Assembly (NCBI GenBank): GCA_945878375.1
Contig: CAMDWG010000008.1
Location: 121,536-185,535 of the forward strand
Origin: Roseomonas mucosa
Lineage (GTDB): Bacteria; Pseudomonadota; Alphaproteobacteria; Acetobacterales; Acetobacteraceae
DNA length: 64,000 nucleotides
Direction of reading: 5' to 3'
How positions within the stretch are numbered: the first letter of the stretch is position 1; the number at the start of each line of letters is the position of its first letter. The notes beneath the pieces are model-generated. The model ran no database searches and was not told the origin of the DNA. It saw only the letters and a program-made list of their open reading frames with translations. A program made the position numbers and the translations under genes. Of this stretch, positions 18,499-27,139 are shown one piece after another.

Positions 18499-18508
18499 CG
18501 GGTTCGGC

Positions 18509-20146
18509 ATGAGCGATGTGATGAAGGACTGCCGCGGGATCCTGGCCGCGGCGGAAACACTTCTGGCCGGCGGCCGTGCCGCCGTGCTGGGGCAGGCGGC
18601 GCCGGGCGGGCGGCTGGATGCCGCCGCGCTGGAAACGGCGCAGATGGCCGCCCACGGCCTCGCCTGGGCCGCGACCTATGTCGAAGCGCTGCGCCAGGCG
18701 CTGCGCTGGGCGGAACGGCTGGAGGCCGCCGGGCGCTTCGGCGCGACGGAACGCGCGATCCTCGGCCTCGGCTTCGCCGAATATGGCGCGCAGCTGGCGG
18801 GCGGCATCCCGATGAGCCAGGTCGAAGTCGCACGCCCCGCCGATTGGGGCGTGGCGCCGGAAGCGGAAGCCGCGCTCCGCGCGGCGCTGGTGCCGCTGTC
18901 GGGCCCCGCCGTGCTGGAAGCCGCCCGCGCGACGGTGGTGGGATCGCTCGCGGTTGGCGAATTCGGCGCCATCGGCCTCGACGATCCGGAAATGGAGATG
19001 CTGCGCGAGACCTTCGCGCGCTTCACCGCCGCCGAGGTGACGCCGCATGCCCAGGGCTGGCACGACGAGAACGCGCTGATCCCGCTCGATCTGATCGAGA
19101 AGCTGGCGGAGCTCGGCACCTTCGGCGTGACGATCCCGGAAGCCGATGGCGGCCTCGGCCTCGGCAAGGTGGCGATGTGCCTGGCGAGCGAGATGCTGTC
19201 GGAAGGCTATGTCGGCGTCGGCAGCCTCGGCACGCGCAGCGAGATCGCGGGGGAGCTGATCGCGCTGAACGGGACGGAGGCGCAGAAGGCGCGATTCCTG
19301 CCCGGCATCGCCGGCGGCACGATCCTGCCCACCGCCGTCTTCACCGAACCCAATACGGGCAGCGACCTGGCGAACCTCCGCACCCGCGCGGTGCGGGAGG
19401 GCGACGTGTTCAAGGTCTATGGCGCGAAGACCTGGATCACCCATGGCTCGCGCAGCGACATCATGACGCTGCTGGTCCGCACCGACCCTGACGCGCCCGG
19501 CCACAAGGGCCTGTCCATGCTGATCGCGGAAAAGCCGCGCGGCACGGATGACAATCCCTTCCCCGCACCGGGCATGTCGGGGTCCGAGATCCATGTGCTG
19601 GGCTATCGCGGCATGCGGGAATACGAGATCGCCTTCGAAGGCTTCGAGGTGCCGGTGGCGAATTTGCTCGGCGGCGTCGAGGGCCAGGGCTTCCGGCAGT
19701 TGATGGAGACCTTCGAAAGCGCCCGGATCCAGACCGCCGCGCGGGCGCTGGGCGTCGCGCAGAACGCCCTGACGCTGGCGCTGGACTACGCCAAGACGCG
19801 CATCCAGTTCGGCAAGCCCATCATCGCCTTCCCCCGCGTCGCGACGAAACTGGCGATGATGGCGGTGGAGACGATGTTCGCCCGCCAGCTGACCTATTTC
19901 GCGGCGCGGGAGAAGGATGCGGGAAGGCGCTGCGACGTGGAGGCCGGGATGGCGAAACTGCTGGCCGCGCGCGTCGCCTTCGCCAATGCGGATGCCGGGC
20001 TGCAGGTGCATGGCGGCAACGGCTATGCGCTGGAATACCCGATCAGCCGCGTGCTGTGCGACGCCCGGGTGCTCTCGATCTTCGAGGGCGCGGCGGAGAT
20101 CCAGGCCCACATCATCGCCCGCGGGATGCTGGGGCGCGTGAACTAG
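18509..20146 (+). CDS. mcd: (2S)-methylsuccinyl-CoA dehydrogenase of the ethylmalonyl-CoA pathway
   Basis: FAD-dependent acyl-CoA dehydrogenase of 545 residues, oxidising (2S)-methylsuccinyl-CoA to mesaconyl-C1-CoA during acetyl-CoA assimilation. The ~150-residue N-terminal extension (ILAAAETLLAGGRAAVLGQ onward) and total length match Mcd; ordinary acyl-CoA dehydrogenases are about 380-400 residues. The core shows FTEPNTGSDLANLRTRA, TWITHGSRSD, ARALGVAQNALTLALDYAKTRIQFGKPI, QVHGGNGYALEYPISR and the C-terminal FEGAAEIQ. I chose ATG 18509; ATG 18488 would overlap the CoA-transferase stop codon. The two genes are almost certainly co-transcribed. Confidence 0.88.
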   Translation: MSDVMKDCRGILAAAETLLAGGRAAVLGQAAPGGRLDAAALETAQMAAHGLAWAATYVEALRQALRWAERLEAAGRFGATERAILGLGFAEYGAQLAGGIPMSQVEVARPADWGVAPEAEAALRAALVPLSGPAVLEAARATVVGSLAVGEFGAIGLDDPEMEMLRETFARFTAAEVTPHAQGWHDENALIPLDLIEKLAELGTFGVTIPEADGGLGLGKVAMCLASEMLSEGYVGVGSLGTRSEIAGELIALNGTEAQKARFLPGIAGGTILPTAVFTEPNTGSDLANLRTRAVREGDVFKVYGAKTWITHGSRSDIMTLLVRTDPDAPGHKGLSMLIAEKPRGTDDNPFPAPGMSGSEIHVLGYRGMREYEIAFEGFEVPVANLLGGVEGQGFRQLMETFESARIQTAARALGVAQNALTLALDYAKTRIQFGKPIIAFPRVATKLAMMAVETMFARQLTYFAAREKDAGRRCDVEAGMAKLLAARVAFANADAGLQVHGGNGYALEYPISRVLCDARVLSIFEGAAEIQAHIIARGMLGRVN

Positions 20147-20202
20147 CGCCTGATCCGCGAAGGCGTGTTCGCCGAAGCGGTGAATCAGTCGCTCGGCGAC
20201 AA

Positions 20203-20240
20203 GCTATATCGAGATCCCATCAAAGGGATCTCGATATAGC
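20203..20240 (+). terminator. Perfect 16-bp hairpin after mcd
   Basis: GCTATATCGAGATCCC (20203-20218) and its exact complement (20225-20240) flank a six-base loop. There is no T run, so Rho-independent termination is not certain; it may also be a mobile palindrome or the start of a structured leader for the helicase gene. Confidence 0.55.
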
Positions 20241-20282
20241 GCTTGCGTGGGCGGCGGAAGGCGCGCAAGCCGTCCGCCGCCC
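20241..20282 (+). other. Two interleaved inverted repeats in the leader of the DEAD-box helicase gene
   Basis: GCTTGCG (20241-20247) can pair with CGCAAGC (20264-20270), and GGGCGGCGGA (20249-20258) with TCCGCCGCCC (20273-20282). The arms alternate, so the two hairpins exclude each other or form a strained pseudoknot. The structure ends 21 bases before the helicase start codon. Function is inferred only. Confidence 0.45.
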
Positions 20283-20303
20283 CTGCTCTGAAAGCCGCCC
20301 GCG

Positions 20304-22025
20304 TTGCCCTTCCCGACCCTGCCCGCCCCGATCGCCTCGGCCCTAGCTGCGAAGGGCTATGCCGAGCCGACCCCCGTCCAGGACGCCGTGCTGGCGGCGG
20401 AGACGACCGGGCGCGACCTGCTGGTCTCGGCGCAGACCGGATCCGGCAAGACGGTCGCCTTCGGACTGGCCGTGGTGCCCGACCTGCTGGGGGATGCCGC
20501 GCGGCTTGGCCCGCCGCGCACGCCGCTCGCCCTGGTCATCGCGCCGACGCGCGAACTGGCCTTGCAGGTCCAGGCCGAACTCGGCTGGCTCTATGCCGGG
20601 GCTGGCGCACGCGTCGTGGCCTGTGTCGGCGGCACCGACATGCGTGCGGAACGCCGGGCGCTCGACATGGGCGCGCATATCGTCGTCGGCACGCCGGGGC
20701 GGCTGCGCGACCATATCGAGCGCGGCAGCCTCGTGCTCTCGGCGCTGGCCGTCGCCGTGCTGGATGAGGCGGATGAGATGCTCGACATGGGCTTCCGTGA
20801 CGAGCTGGAAGCCATCCTGGACGTCACGCCGGACACCCGGCGCACGCTGCTGTTCTCCGCCACCATCCCGCCTGAGATCGCGGCGCTGGCCAAGCGCTAC
20901 CAGCGCGACGCGCTCCGCATCGCCGCGACCGGCGAAGGCGGGACGCATCGCGACATCACCTACCACGCCGTGCTGACCGCGCCGCGAGAGGTGGAGCACG
21001 CGCTGGTCAATGTGCTGCGCTGGCATGATGAACGCGCCATCGTCTTCTGCGCCACCCGCGCCGCCGTCACGCGCCTGCATGGCAACCTGACGGAGCGCGG
21101 CTTCAGCGCCGTGGCGCTGTCCGGCGAATTGACCCAGGCGGAGCGGAACCGCGCGCTGCAGGCACTGCGCGACCGTCGCGCGCAGATCTGCGTCGCGACC
21201 GATGTCGCCGCGCGCGGCATCGACCTGCCGGATCTCGGCCTGGTCGTGCATGCCGAATTGCCGCGCGACCGGGATGTGCTGCTGCACCGTTCGGGCCGCA
21301 CCGGGCGGGCGGGGCGGAAGGGCATCGCCGTGCTGCTGGTGCCCGCGACGCGCCGGCGCCTGGCGGAACGGCTGATGGCCACCGCGCGCATCAAGGCCGA
21401 ATGGGCGCCCCCGCCCTCGGCCGAGGCGATCCGCACCCGCGACGGCGAACGCCTGGTCGCCGAGGCCGCGACCGCCGCCGAGGCCGTCGGGGCGGAGCCG
21501 GACGCGCTCGCGCTCGGCAAGGCGGTGCTGGAGAAGCATGGGGCGGAGGCGGTGGCCGCCGCGCTGGTCCGCGCGCTCGGCGCCAAGCTGCCCGCACCGG
21601 AGGAATTGGAACCGCCGGAGACAACGCGCGCCCCGCGCGAGCGCATCGCAGCACCCGGTGGTGCGCCAGGTGGGGAAGGCGTGTGGTTCCGTCTCAGCGT
21701 CGGGCGCAACCGCAACGCCGATCCGCGCTGGCTGCTGCCCTTCCTGTGCCGGCGCGGCCATGTGACGCGGCAGGAGATCGGCCGCATCGATGTGATGGAG
21801 CGGGAGACGCGGGTCGAGATCGCCCCCTGGGCCGCCGCCCGCTTCGCCGATGCGGCAAGCCGGCCGGATGCGGAGGATGAGGAGATCGCCATCGCGCCGC
21901 TGCGCGCCGATGCCGGGCCGCCGAGGATGCATGCGCCGAGGCCCCATTCGCCGCGCCCGGCGGGGCCGCGCCCTGCCGGCCCGCGCCCTGTCCGGACCCG
22001 AACCCCGCACGGTCGGCCGCGCTGA
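20304..22025 (+). CDS. DEAD-box ATP-dependent RNA helicase
   Basis: A 573-residue helicase for RNA remodelling, ribosome assembly or decay. In order: Q motif YAEPTPVQ, motif I AQTGSGKT, Ia APTRELALQ, TPGRLRDH, motif II DEAD, motif III SAT, IVFC, ATDVAARGID (V) and HRSGRTGRAGRKG (VI). A C-terminal DbpA-type RNA-binding fold seems present around 460-530 (RLSVGRNRNADPRWLLPFLCRRG), followed by a basic Pro/Arg tail. The start appears to be TTG at 20304 (LPFPTLPAPIASAL), since no ATG or GTG fits the conserved N-terminus. The last 26 bases including the stop codon match, with one mismatch, the 3' end of the GT41 gene at 24224-24249, so the very C-terminus may come from recombination. Confidence 0.9.
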   Translation: MPFPTLPAPIASALAAKGYAEPTPVQDAVLAAETTGRDLLVSAQTGSGKTVAFGLAVVPDLLGDAARLGPPRTPLALVIAPTRELALQVQAELGWLYAGAGARVVACVGGTDMRAERRALDMGAHIVVGTPGRLRDHIERGSLVLSALAVAVLDEADEMLDMGFRDELEAILDVTPDTRRTLLFSATIPPEIAALAKRYQRDALRIAATGEGGTHRDITYHAVLTAPREVEHALVNVLRWHDERAIVFCATRAAVTRLHGNLTERGFSAVALSGELTQAERNRALQALRDRRAQICVATDVAARGIDLPDLGLVVHAELPRDRDVLLHRSGRTGRAGRKGIAVLLVPATRRRLAERLMATARIKAEWAPPPSAEAIRTRDGERLVAEAATAAEAVGAEPDALALGKAVLEKHGAEAVAAALVRALGAKLPAPEELEPPETTRAPRERIAAPGGAPGGEGVWFRLSVGRNRNADPRWLLPFLCRRGHVTRQEIGRIDVMERETRVEIAPWAAARFADAASRPDAEDEEIAIAPLRADAGPPRMHAPRPHSPRPAGPRPAGPRPVRTRTPHGRPR

Positions 22026-22039
22026 CACCGCATTGCCGC

Positions 22040-22108
22040 GCCCCCCTCCCCTGCGGAGCGGGGGGCAGCGGCATAGCCGCTGCGCCGAAGGCTGGTCGGG
22101 GAGGGGGC
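22040..22108. repeat. Compound inverted repeat downstream of the helicase gene
   Basis: The outer arms GCCCCCCTCCCC (22040-22051) and GGGGAGGGGGC (22098-22108) enclose AGCGGC-ATA-GCCGCT (22067-22081). No T run follows. It fits an intergenic palindromic element or a strong RNA hairpin in the 338-base gap before the next gene. Confidence 0.55.
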
Positions 22109-22146
22109 ACGACCGACCGCCAGCGGGAAGAGCCCGCCCCCTACCT

Positions 22147-22243
22147 GAACCCCGCCCGGTCCCCCACGCTGAACGCCCGCTTTCCGGACGCCATCGCGGC
22201 TTCGTGGTGGCGATAGATCCACTACACGGCGTCCGCCACATCG
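22147..22243 (-). pseudogene. Decayed duplicate of the 3' end of the GT41 gene
   Basis: This stretch closely matches 24224-24319, the 3' end of the HMW1C-like glycosyltransferase gene, in the same orientation; blocks such as TTCGTGGTGGCGATAGATCC are identical in both. The reading frame is not intact, and the upstream part of the gene is absent. It shows that a glycosyltransferase copy once lay on the other side of the degenerate synthetase gene. Nothing else is seen between here and 22363. Confidence 0.7.
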
Positions 22244-22363
22244 GGGCTGCGGGTTGTCAATCATGGGTCGGAAATTCAAGCGGAATCCGAAACCGAAGGT
22301 TGCAAGACGCCATTCCAACCTCCACCGTATCGACCGAGCCTGTTCGACCGCTGGAGTATTCGA

Positions 22364-24196
22364 ATGCGCGCCTACGCGCTGGTTCAGTCCTTCTCTGGAT
22401 CAAACGGCTTTCTTAACGAAAACGCCCTGATGGTCGCGGGGCATCCCCTGCTGGCCTATTCCATCGCTTTCGCGCGCCAGATCGCGGTGGAACGCGTGCT
22501 GCTCGCCACCGACAGCCCGCGCCAGGCCGAGATCGGCCGCGCCTATGGCGCCGAGGTGCTCGACCTGCGCCCCGCCGCCGCCAAAGGTGCCCAGGAGATC
22601 AGGCAGGACACCCTGGCCGCTCTCGAAACGACCCTCCCTGCGCGCGACATGCCGATACCCGATGTCTGGGTCTGGCTGGACCCCGCCTACCCTTTCCGCG
22701 ACCCCGCCGTCGTCAAAGCGGCCATCGCCATGTTGGAAGAGAAAGGGAAGGTGGATGCCATCCGCTTGATGGGCACGCCCAATGCCAGCCTGCACAGGAT
22801 CGACACAGAAGGCGTACTGGAGACGGCAGCCGGACCCGCGGCCTGCGCGCCAACCGGCGTGGAGGTTTTCCGCCATGCCGCATGGCGCGGGCCTGGGCCA
22901 TCGGCCCTGCGGCAGCGTGTCCACCCGTTGCCGCAGCAGCGCATCGCCACGCTGGCGGCGGACAGCGCGGACGGGATCGAGTTGGTGCGGGCGTTGCTCG
23001 AAACCTACCCGCGGCCGAAGATCGTGGCGCAGCACATACACCTGCCGGAACGGATGCCCCCCCTAGCGACGCCGGCGCCCGGGGTCGCACAGCTCCGCCC
23101 GCATTTCGACAGCAGCGATCCGAGGCGACAGATCGAAATTCTTTGCCGGCTGATGTTGCATGAAGCGAAGCCGGATTACTCCAATACCGCTGGCGACCTC
23201 GCCCGCGCGCGGCCCGACCTGCTGCGGACGGCGGCGGAGCTGATCCTGTCTCTATGGCCCCTGCATCCCGTCGCGCTGCACATGCTGGCGCTGACGTCCC
23301 TTCGGCTTGGGGACTTCGCGGCCGCCAGCCAAAGGCTGCGCCTGTTCCGCGACACCACGGCGCCGCAACGGGGCTTCGACACACGGAAGATCCTGCGTGC
23401 CAGCTTGCTGGATACGACGGCGGAGCCCACACGCCGCGCCGAGGATTGGGCACGGCACGGCGCGGAACATGGCGCACTCTCGGCCAGCAGCTATGCCGTT
23501 CAGCTTGCCGTTGCCGAGGCGCGTGCGCCGGACCTCGCGCCTTTCGAGACGCAGCTCGACCTCGGCCGCCGGGCGATGATGGCGCAGGCCGAGCAGGCGG
23601 CGATGGCCGGCGATGCCGCGGCACAGGCTTTACTTGGCATCGCGGCGCGGCTTCAGGCTGCCCGGTCGGTCGCCATTGTGGGCAACGCCGATACGCTTCG
23701 CGGCAGCGCGGAGGCCAAGCGGATCGAAGCACATGACGTCGTGGTCCGCTGCAACTATCCGGTCATCACGGGATTCGAGAGCGATGTTGGCACACGGACA
23801 GATCTGATGCTGTTCGACTCCTCGTTCAGCGGACGGCTCGTCGAGCTGATGGCGCGGCATGCCAGCTATCCCGAGGTCCCGGCACTGTGCTTCGGAAGGG
23901 CAGCAGCACCTGACACACCCGGCCCGCCCTCCGCACCGCCCAGCCTCATGCGCATGATCTCCGATCTCACTTATGGAAGCGGCACGACAGGCTTCCGCGC
24001 GGTGCTGCTGGTCGCGCTCATTCTCGACCGGCCGCTGGAACTGTTCGGCTTCACCTTCTTTCCGCTGGGCAGTCAGGGCGATTATTTCGCGCGGGCCACA
24101 CCCGAGGTCCTGCACGAGATGGCCTATGAGCGCTGGTTCGTGGAGCGGGTGCTGTCGGTGCTGCGTCCCCAGGTCAGCTGGGTGCGGCCGGCCTAG
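22364..24196 (+). CDS. CMP-sialate synthetase/GT29-like fusion with a decayed synthetase active site
   Basis: A 610-residue paralogue of the protein at 43365-45179. Residues 1-230 have the NeuA-type nucleotidyltransferase fold (GHPLLAYSIAF, RVLLATDSPR, IGRAYGAEV), but the nucleotide-binding loop reads VQSFSGSNGFLNEN where the paralogue has IPARSGSKGLPDKN, and WLDPAYPFRD replaces WLKPTSPFRD. Residues about 265-430 are helical. Residues about 435-605 resemble GT29 sialyltransferases: SVAIVGN, IEAHDVVVRCNYP and SDVGTRTDL (L-motif-like), then HEMAYE (H-x4-E, VS-like), but motif III HYYD has become DYFA. The frame is open throughout, so the protein may be made with a changed role, or be a pseudogene in progress. 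The weak GGAG near 22352 is its only visible ribosome binding site. Confidence 0.75.
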   Translation: MRAYALVQSFSGSNGFLNENALMVAGHPLLAYSIAFARQIAVERVLLATDSPRQAEIGRAYGAEVLDLRPAAAKGAQEIRQDTLAALETTLPARDMPIPDVWVWLDPAYPFRDPAVVKAAIAMLEEKGKVDAIRLMGTPNASLHRIDTEGVLETAAGPAACAPTGVEVFRHAAWRGPGPSALRQRVHPLPQQRIATLAADSADGIELVRALLETYPRPKIVAQHIHLPERMPPLATPAPGVAQLRPHFDSSDPRRQIEILCRLMLHEAKPDYSNTAGDLARARPDLLRTAAELILSLWPLHPVALHMLALTSLRLGDFAAASQRLRLFRDTTAPQRGFDTRKILRASLLDTTAEPTRRAEDWARHGAEHGALSASSYAVQLAVAEARAPDLAPFETQLDLGRRAMMAQAEQAAMAGDAAAQALLGIAARLQAARSVAIVGNADTLRGSAEAKRIEAHDVVVRCNYPVITGFESDVGTRTDLMLFDSSFSGRLVELMARHASYPEVPALCFGRAAAPDTPGPPSAPPSLMRMISDLTYGSGTTGFRAVLLVALILDRPLELFGFTFFPLGSQGDYFARATPEVLHEMAYERWFVERVLSVLRPQVSWVRPA

Positions 24197-24211
24197 ACGC
24201 TCCCTGCCCCC

Positions 24212-26095
24212 CTATCCGGCCACGAACCCCGCACGGTCGACCGCGCTGAAGGCCTTGCGGCCGGACGCCATCGCCGCTTCGTGGTGGCGATAGATCCACC
24301 ACACGGCCTCCGCCACATCGCTCCCGAGCGGTGTCGTCGCATCGCCGAACATCACACGGTCGATGCCGAGCGCCAGCGCCTGGCGGCTGAGATCGAGCCG
24401 CAGCGCATCGTCGCGGATCACGCGGAGCGCGGCGGCGACATAGGCGTCCTCGTCCCGCGCGATCAGCCATTCGGGCATGCCAAGCCGCCGCAGCAGCATC
24501 GAATCGGTGCGCGCATGCGGCTCCTGCCCTTCCAGCGCCACCACCGGCAGGCCCTGGCGCAGGCTGTCGATCACGCTGTGCAGCCCGCCGAAGGGAAAGG
24601 GGCTGAGGTTCAGGTCGCATTGGTTCAGCCGCGCCAGATACTCGCCATAGGCCAGCACCGGATAGACCGCCGCACCCGGCAGGCTTGCCGCCAGCGCGCG
24701 CCGCGTCGCGGCCAGTTCCAGCCCGCTGGCATTCGGGAAGATGTGAAACTGCACCGGCCGCCCGGCCTCCCGCGCGATGCGGCGCAGGATGGCGATGAAG
24801 CGCGGATTGAGCTTCAGCAGGTTCGACGGCAGTGCGACACGCAGCGGCGAGGGCCGCTCGCGCAACTGCGGCGCGACAGGGCGGTAATGCGGCGATGCCT
24901 CGAAGCGCAGCGAGGCGTCGGGCAGCCGCACCACCCGTTCCCCGAACAGCGCCGGATCGGCGACATAGCCTTCCTCGGTCAGGTAGTAGTCGATGGTGTC
25001 GCAGAAGGTGGAGGCCGAATGGCCGAGCGCCGTCATCTGGATCGGCGCAAGGCGCAGATTGGCCAGCGGCGGCCCCCAATGCCGCATCCCGACCGACGGC
25101 CAGAAGATGATGTCGGGCGCGAGCGCCGTGATCCGCGCCGCAATATCCTTCAGGTAATCCGGCGATGAGCCGCGCTTGAAGGTGATCGTCTCCTCGAACA
25201 ACGCGCGGGCATGGGCATCGGCCTGGTGCTCCTCTGTCAGCAGCACAAGGCGGAAGCGGGTGGCAAGCTGGCGCAGATATTGGCCGAAATAGCGGTACTG
25301 CACGTGGTTGGCGTGCATGATTTCCGCCACGAACAGGATGGTCGGGCGCGCGACGAGGCGCCGCTGGGCGGGCAGCGCCGCGTCGCGCATGCCATGCCGC
25401 AGCACCCAATCCCGTAGCACGCGGTTCAGCACGCGCTTGATGGCGTGCTTCTCCCTTCCCTCGGCATAGGAACAGAGCATCCAGGCATTGCCGAGCAGCA
25501 CCAGATGATCGACCGAGCCCGGCAGCGCCGCCGCCGGCAGGCGTTCCGCCAGCGCCAGCAGCCGGTCGCGCCGCGCATGGCCGGCCTCCGTCGCGATCGG
25601 CTTCGCGCAGAGCAGGTTCAGCACCGCGAGCAACACGAGGCCCGGCGGGCCCACCAGCAGCGCCTCCACATCGATCGGCAGGCGGCTGTCGATGGGCAGC
25701 AGCAGCGCCGCCTTGCGGAAGGCCACCGGATCGCGCGTGGCCAATGCGGCGAGGCTTTCCGTATCGGTAGCGCCGAGCAGGCGGAGGATGTGGTCGGCGC
25801 TGCCGAAGCCGCTGATCGCATGGAGGTTGTCCACCGCGCGGCCGAGCACGGCGAGTTGCGCCAGCGTGGCATCATCCGGCGCGGTGGCGGGATCGGCCAG
25901 GATCGTCGCGCTGGCGGCCGCGATGCGGGTGGCCAGCACCTCCTCGGGCGCCGATGGCTCGCCGGGGGCGAGGTTTAGCAACGCGGTCCCGGTTGCCAGG
26001 GCGCGATAGATCCGCAGCATCATGCCCAAGCCGTCCGGCCGCCGGGCCAGCGCGGAATGTTCAAGGGCGGCGATGCTGTCCATGGCGGCCTTCAT
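24212..26095 (-). CDS. HMW1C-like glycosyltransferase (GT41 family)
   Basis: A 627-residue cytoplasmic protein. The N-terminal half (1-250) is alpha-helical. The C-terminal GT-B catalytic part has FVAEIMHANHVQYRYFGQYL, APIQMTALGHSASTFCDTIDY, EEGYVADPALFGERVVRLP, NQCDLNLSPFPFGGLHSVIDSL and ALEGQEPHARTDSMLLRRLG. These blocks match HMW1C/NGT proteins, which move single hexoses from UDP-sugars to Asn in N-X-S/T sequons of adhesins; plain O-GlcNAc transferases differ, and no TPR repeats are evident. Downstream on the same strand is a decayed copy of its 3' end (22147-22243). The start at 26095 has no strong ribosome binding site; Met5 is possible. A large adhesin-like RTX gene lies 1.8 kb away. 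Confidence 0.82.
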   Translation of the reverse strand: MKAAMDSIAALEHSALARRPDGLGMMLRIYRALATGTALLNLAPGEPSAPEEVLATRIAAASATILADPATAPDDATLAQLAVLGRAVDNLHAISGFGSADHILRLLGATDTESLAALATRDPVAFRKAALLLPIDSRLPIDVEALLVGPPGLVLLAVLNLLCAKPIATEAGHARRDRLLALAERLPAAALPGSVDHLVLLGNAWMLCSYAEGREKHAIKRVLNRVLRDWVLRHGMRDAALPAQRRLVARPTILFVAEIMHANHVQYRYFGQYLRQLATRFRLVLLTEEHQADAHARALFEETITFKRGSSPDYLKDIAARITALAPDIIFWPSVGMRHWGPPLANLRLAPIQMTALGHSASTFCDTIDYYLTEEGYVADPALFGERVVRLPDASLRFEASPHYRPVAPQLRERPSPLRVALPSNLLKLNPRFIAILRRIAREAGRPVQFHIFPNASGLELAATRRALAASLPGAAVYPVLAYGEYLARLNQCDLNLSPFPFGGLHSVIDSLRQGLPVVALEGQEPHARTDSMLLRRLGMPEWLIARDEDAYVAAALRVIRDDALRLDLSRQALALGIDRVMFGDATTPLGSDVAEAVWWIYRHHEAAMASGRKAFSAVDRAGFVAG

Positions 26096-26146
26096 CCCAT
26101 TGCCGCAGGGGAACGGAAAGAGGGTTTCCAGCCGTTCCGGACCGGG

Positions 26147-26188
26147 AGATCAGAGCCGGGCGATCAGACCCGGGCGATCAGGCCCGGC
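26147..26188. repeat. Three tandem 14-bp repeats between two minus-strand genes
   Basis: Units AGATCAGAGCCGGG, CGATCAGACCCGGG and CGATCAGGCCCGGC lie head to tail; the third contains the stop codon (26178-26180) of the squalene/phytoene-synthase-like gene. The length is likely prone to slippage, but no function is evident. Confidence 0.75.
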
Positions 26189-27005
26189 CGCGCAGCCCGG
26201 CCCAGACAACCGCGGCCCGATCCCCGAAGCCGCGCGGCGCCGGGACCGGGCGGCCCGCCGCAAGCTTCTTCAGGTCGCGCGCCGCCAGCACCGCCGGCAG
26301 CGCCGCCGCGATGGTGCCGGCGGGGATGTCGCGCCGCGCGCCCTCCAGCGCCGCGAGGCCCTCCGCCGCCATCTCCGCCACCAGCGCGCGGAGCGCGGGG
26401 GCTGTAGGATCGGCCACCACCGCTTCTGCCACGAGCCCCGCTGCCTGCAGCCTGTCGCGCGGCAGCAGGCAGCGGCCCTGGGCCGCATGGGCGGCCACGC
26501 TCCGCAACACGCCCGCCAGCCCGTAAGCCGCGCCCAGCGCGCGCAGCACCTCCGCCCCCTCGGCCTCCGCGCCGAGCGCGCGTCCCGCTGCGGCGGACCA
26601 GCCGCCCGCGGTGCCGCGCAGCCAGGCGACGAAGGCGGTCTCGGTCGCGAGGCCGTCCTCCTCCGCCTCCGCCTCTCGCGCATCGGCCATGGCCAGAAGG
26701 TGGGCGGGGTCGAGCAGACCGGCCTGGATCTCGGCGGCCAGGGGGGCGGCGACCTCATGCCGCCGGGCCGGCTTGCCGGCGGCGGCTTCCTCCACCGCCT
26801 CACGCCACCATTGCAGGCGGATCAAGGCGGCGACCGGATTCGTCGCGGCTTCGCGGGCGCGGGCCAGTTCGTGGTTGAAGGCGATCAGCGCGAAGATCGC
26901 CCCGCGCCGCGCTTCCGGCGCGAACAACGCGCAGAGGAATCGATCCGGGTCATGGGCCCGGGCGAAGCCGGCAAGGTCCTGGTTGAGGGGCGGCGCGTCT
27001 TCCAT
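26178..27005 (-). CDS. Squalene/phytoene synthase family protein lacking the first Asp-rich motif
   Basis: A 275-residue protein with the trans-prenyltransferase-like helical fold: DPDRFLCALFAPEARRGAIFALIAFNHELARARE, ALIRLQWWREAVEE, AYGLAGVLRSVAAHAAQGRCLLP. In true squalene/phytoene synthases the first region carries a D-x-x-x-D motif for diphosphate binding; here it reads NHELARARE. The short length and the missing acidic motif are like the NDUFAF6 group, proposed to help assemble respiratory complex I, so enzymatic terpenoid synthesis is doubtful. The ATG at 27005 is preferred because the 40 residues upstream are unconserved. The divergent SOD gene shares the promoter region. Confidence 0.8.
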   Translation of the reverse strand: MEDAPPLNQDLAGFARAHDPDRFLCALFAPEARRGAIFALIAFNHELARAREAATNPVAALIRLQWWREAVEEAAAGKPARRHEVAAPLAAEIQAGLLDPAHLLAMADAREAEAEEDGLATETAFVAWLRGTAGGWSAAAGRALGAEAEGAEVLRALGAAYGLAGVLRSVAAHAAQGRCLLPRDRLQAAGLVAEAVVADPTAPALRALVAEMAAEGLAALEGARRDIPAGTIAAALPAVLAARDLKKLAAGRPVPAPRGFGDRAAVVWAGLRGRA

Positions 27006-27139
27006 CGCGCCCGCTGATGGCGCCCCCGCAGACGCGATGCAAGCGCGGTTGACGCCCCACGGCACCACGCCTAGGTCAGATGCCTTCGGCCCCCGGCGCG
27101 CGGCGCATGGGGATGCCTGCGCCATCGGGAGAGACCCAT

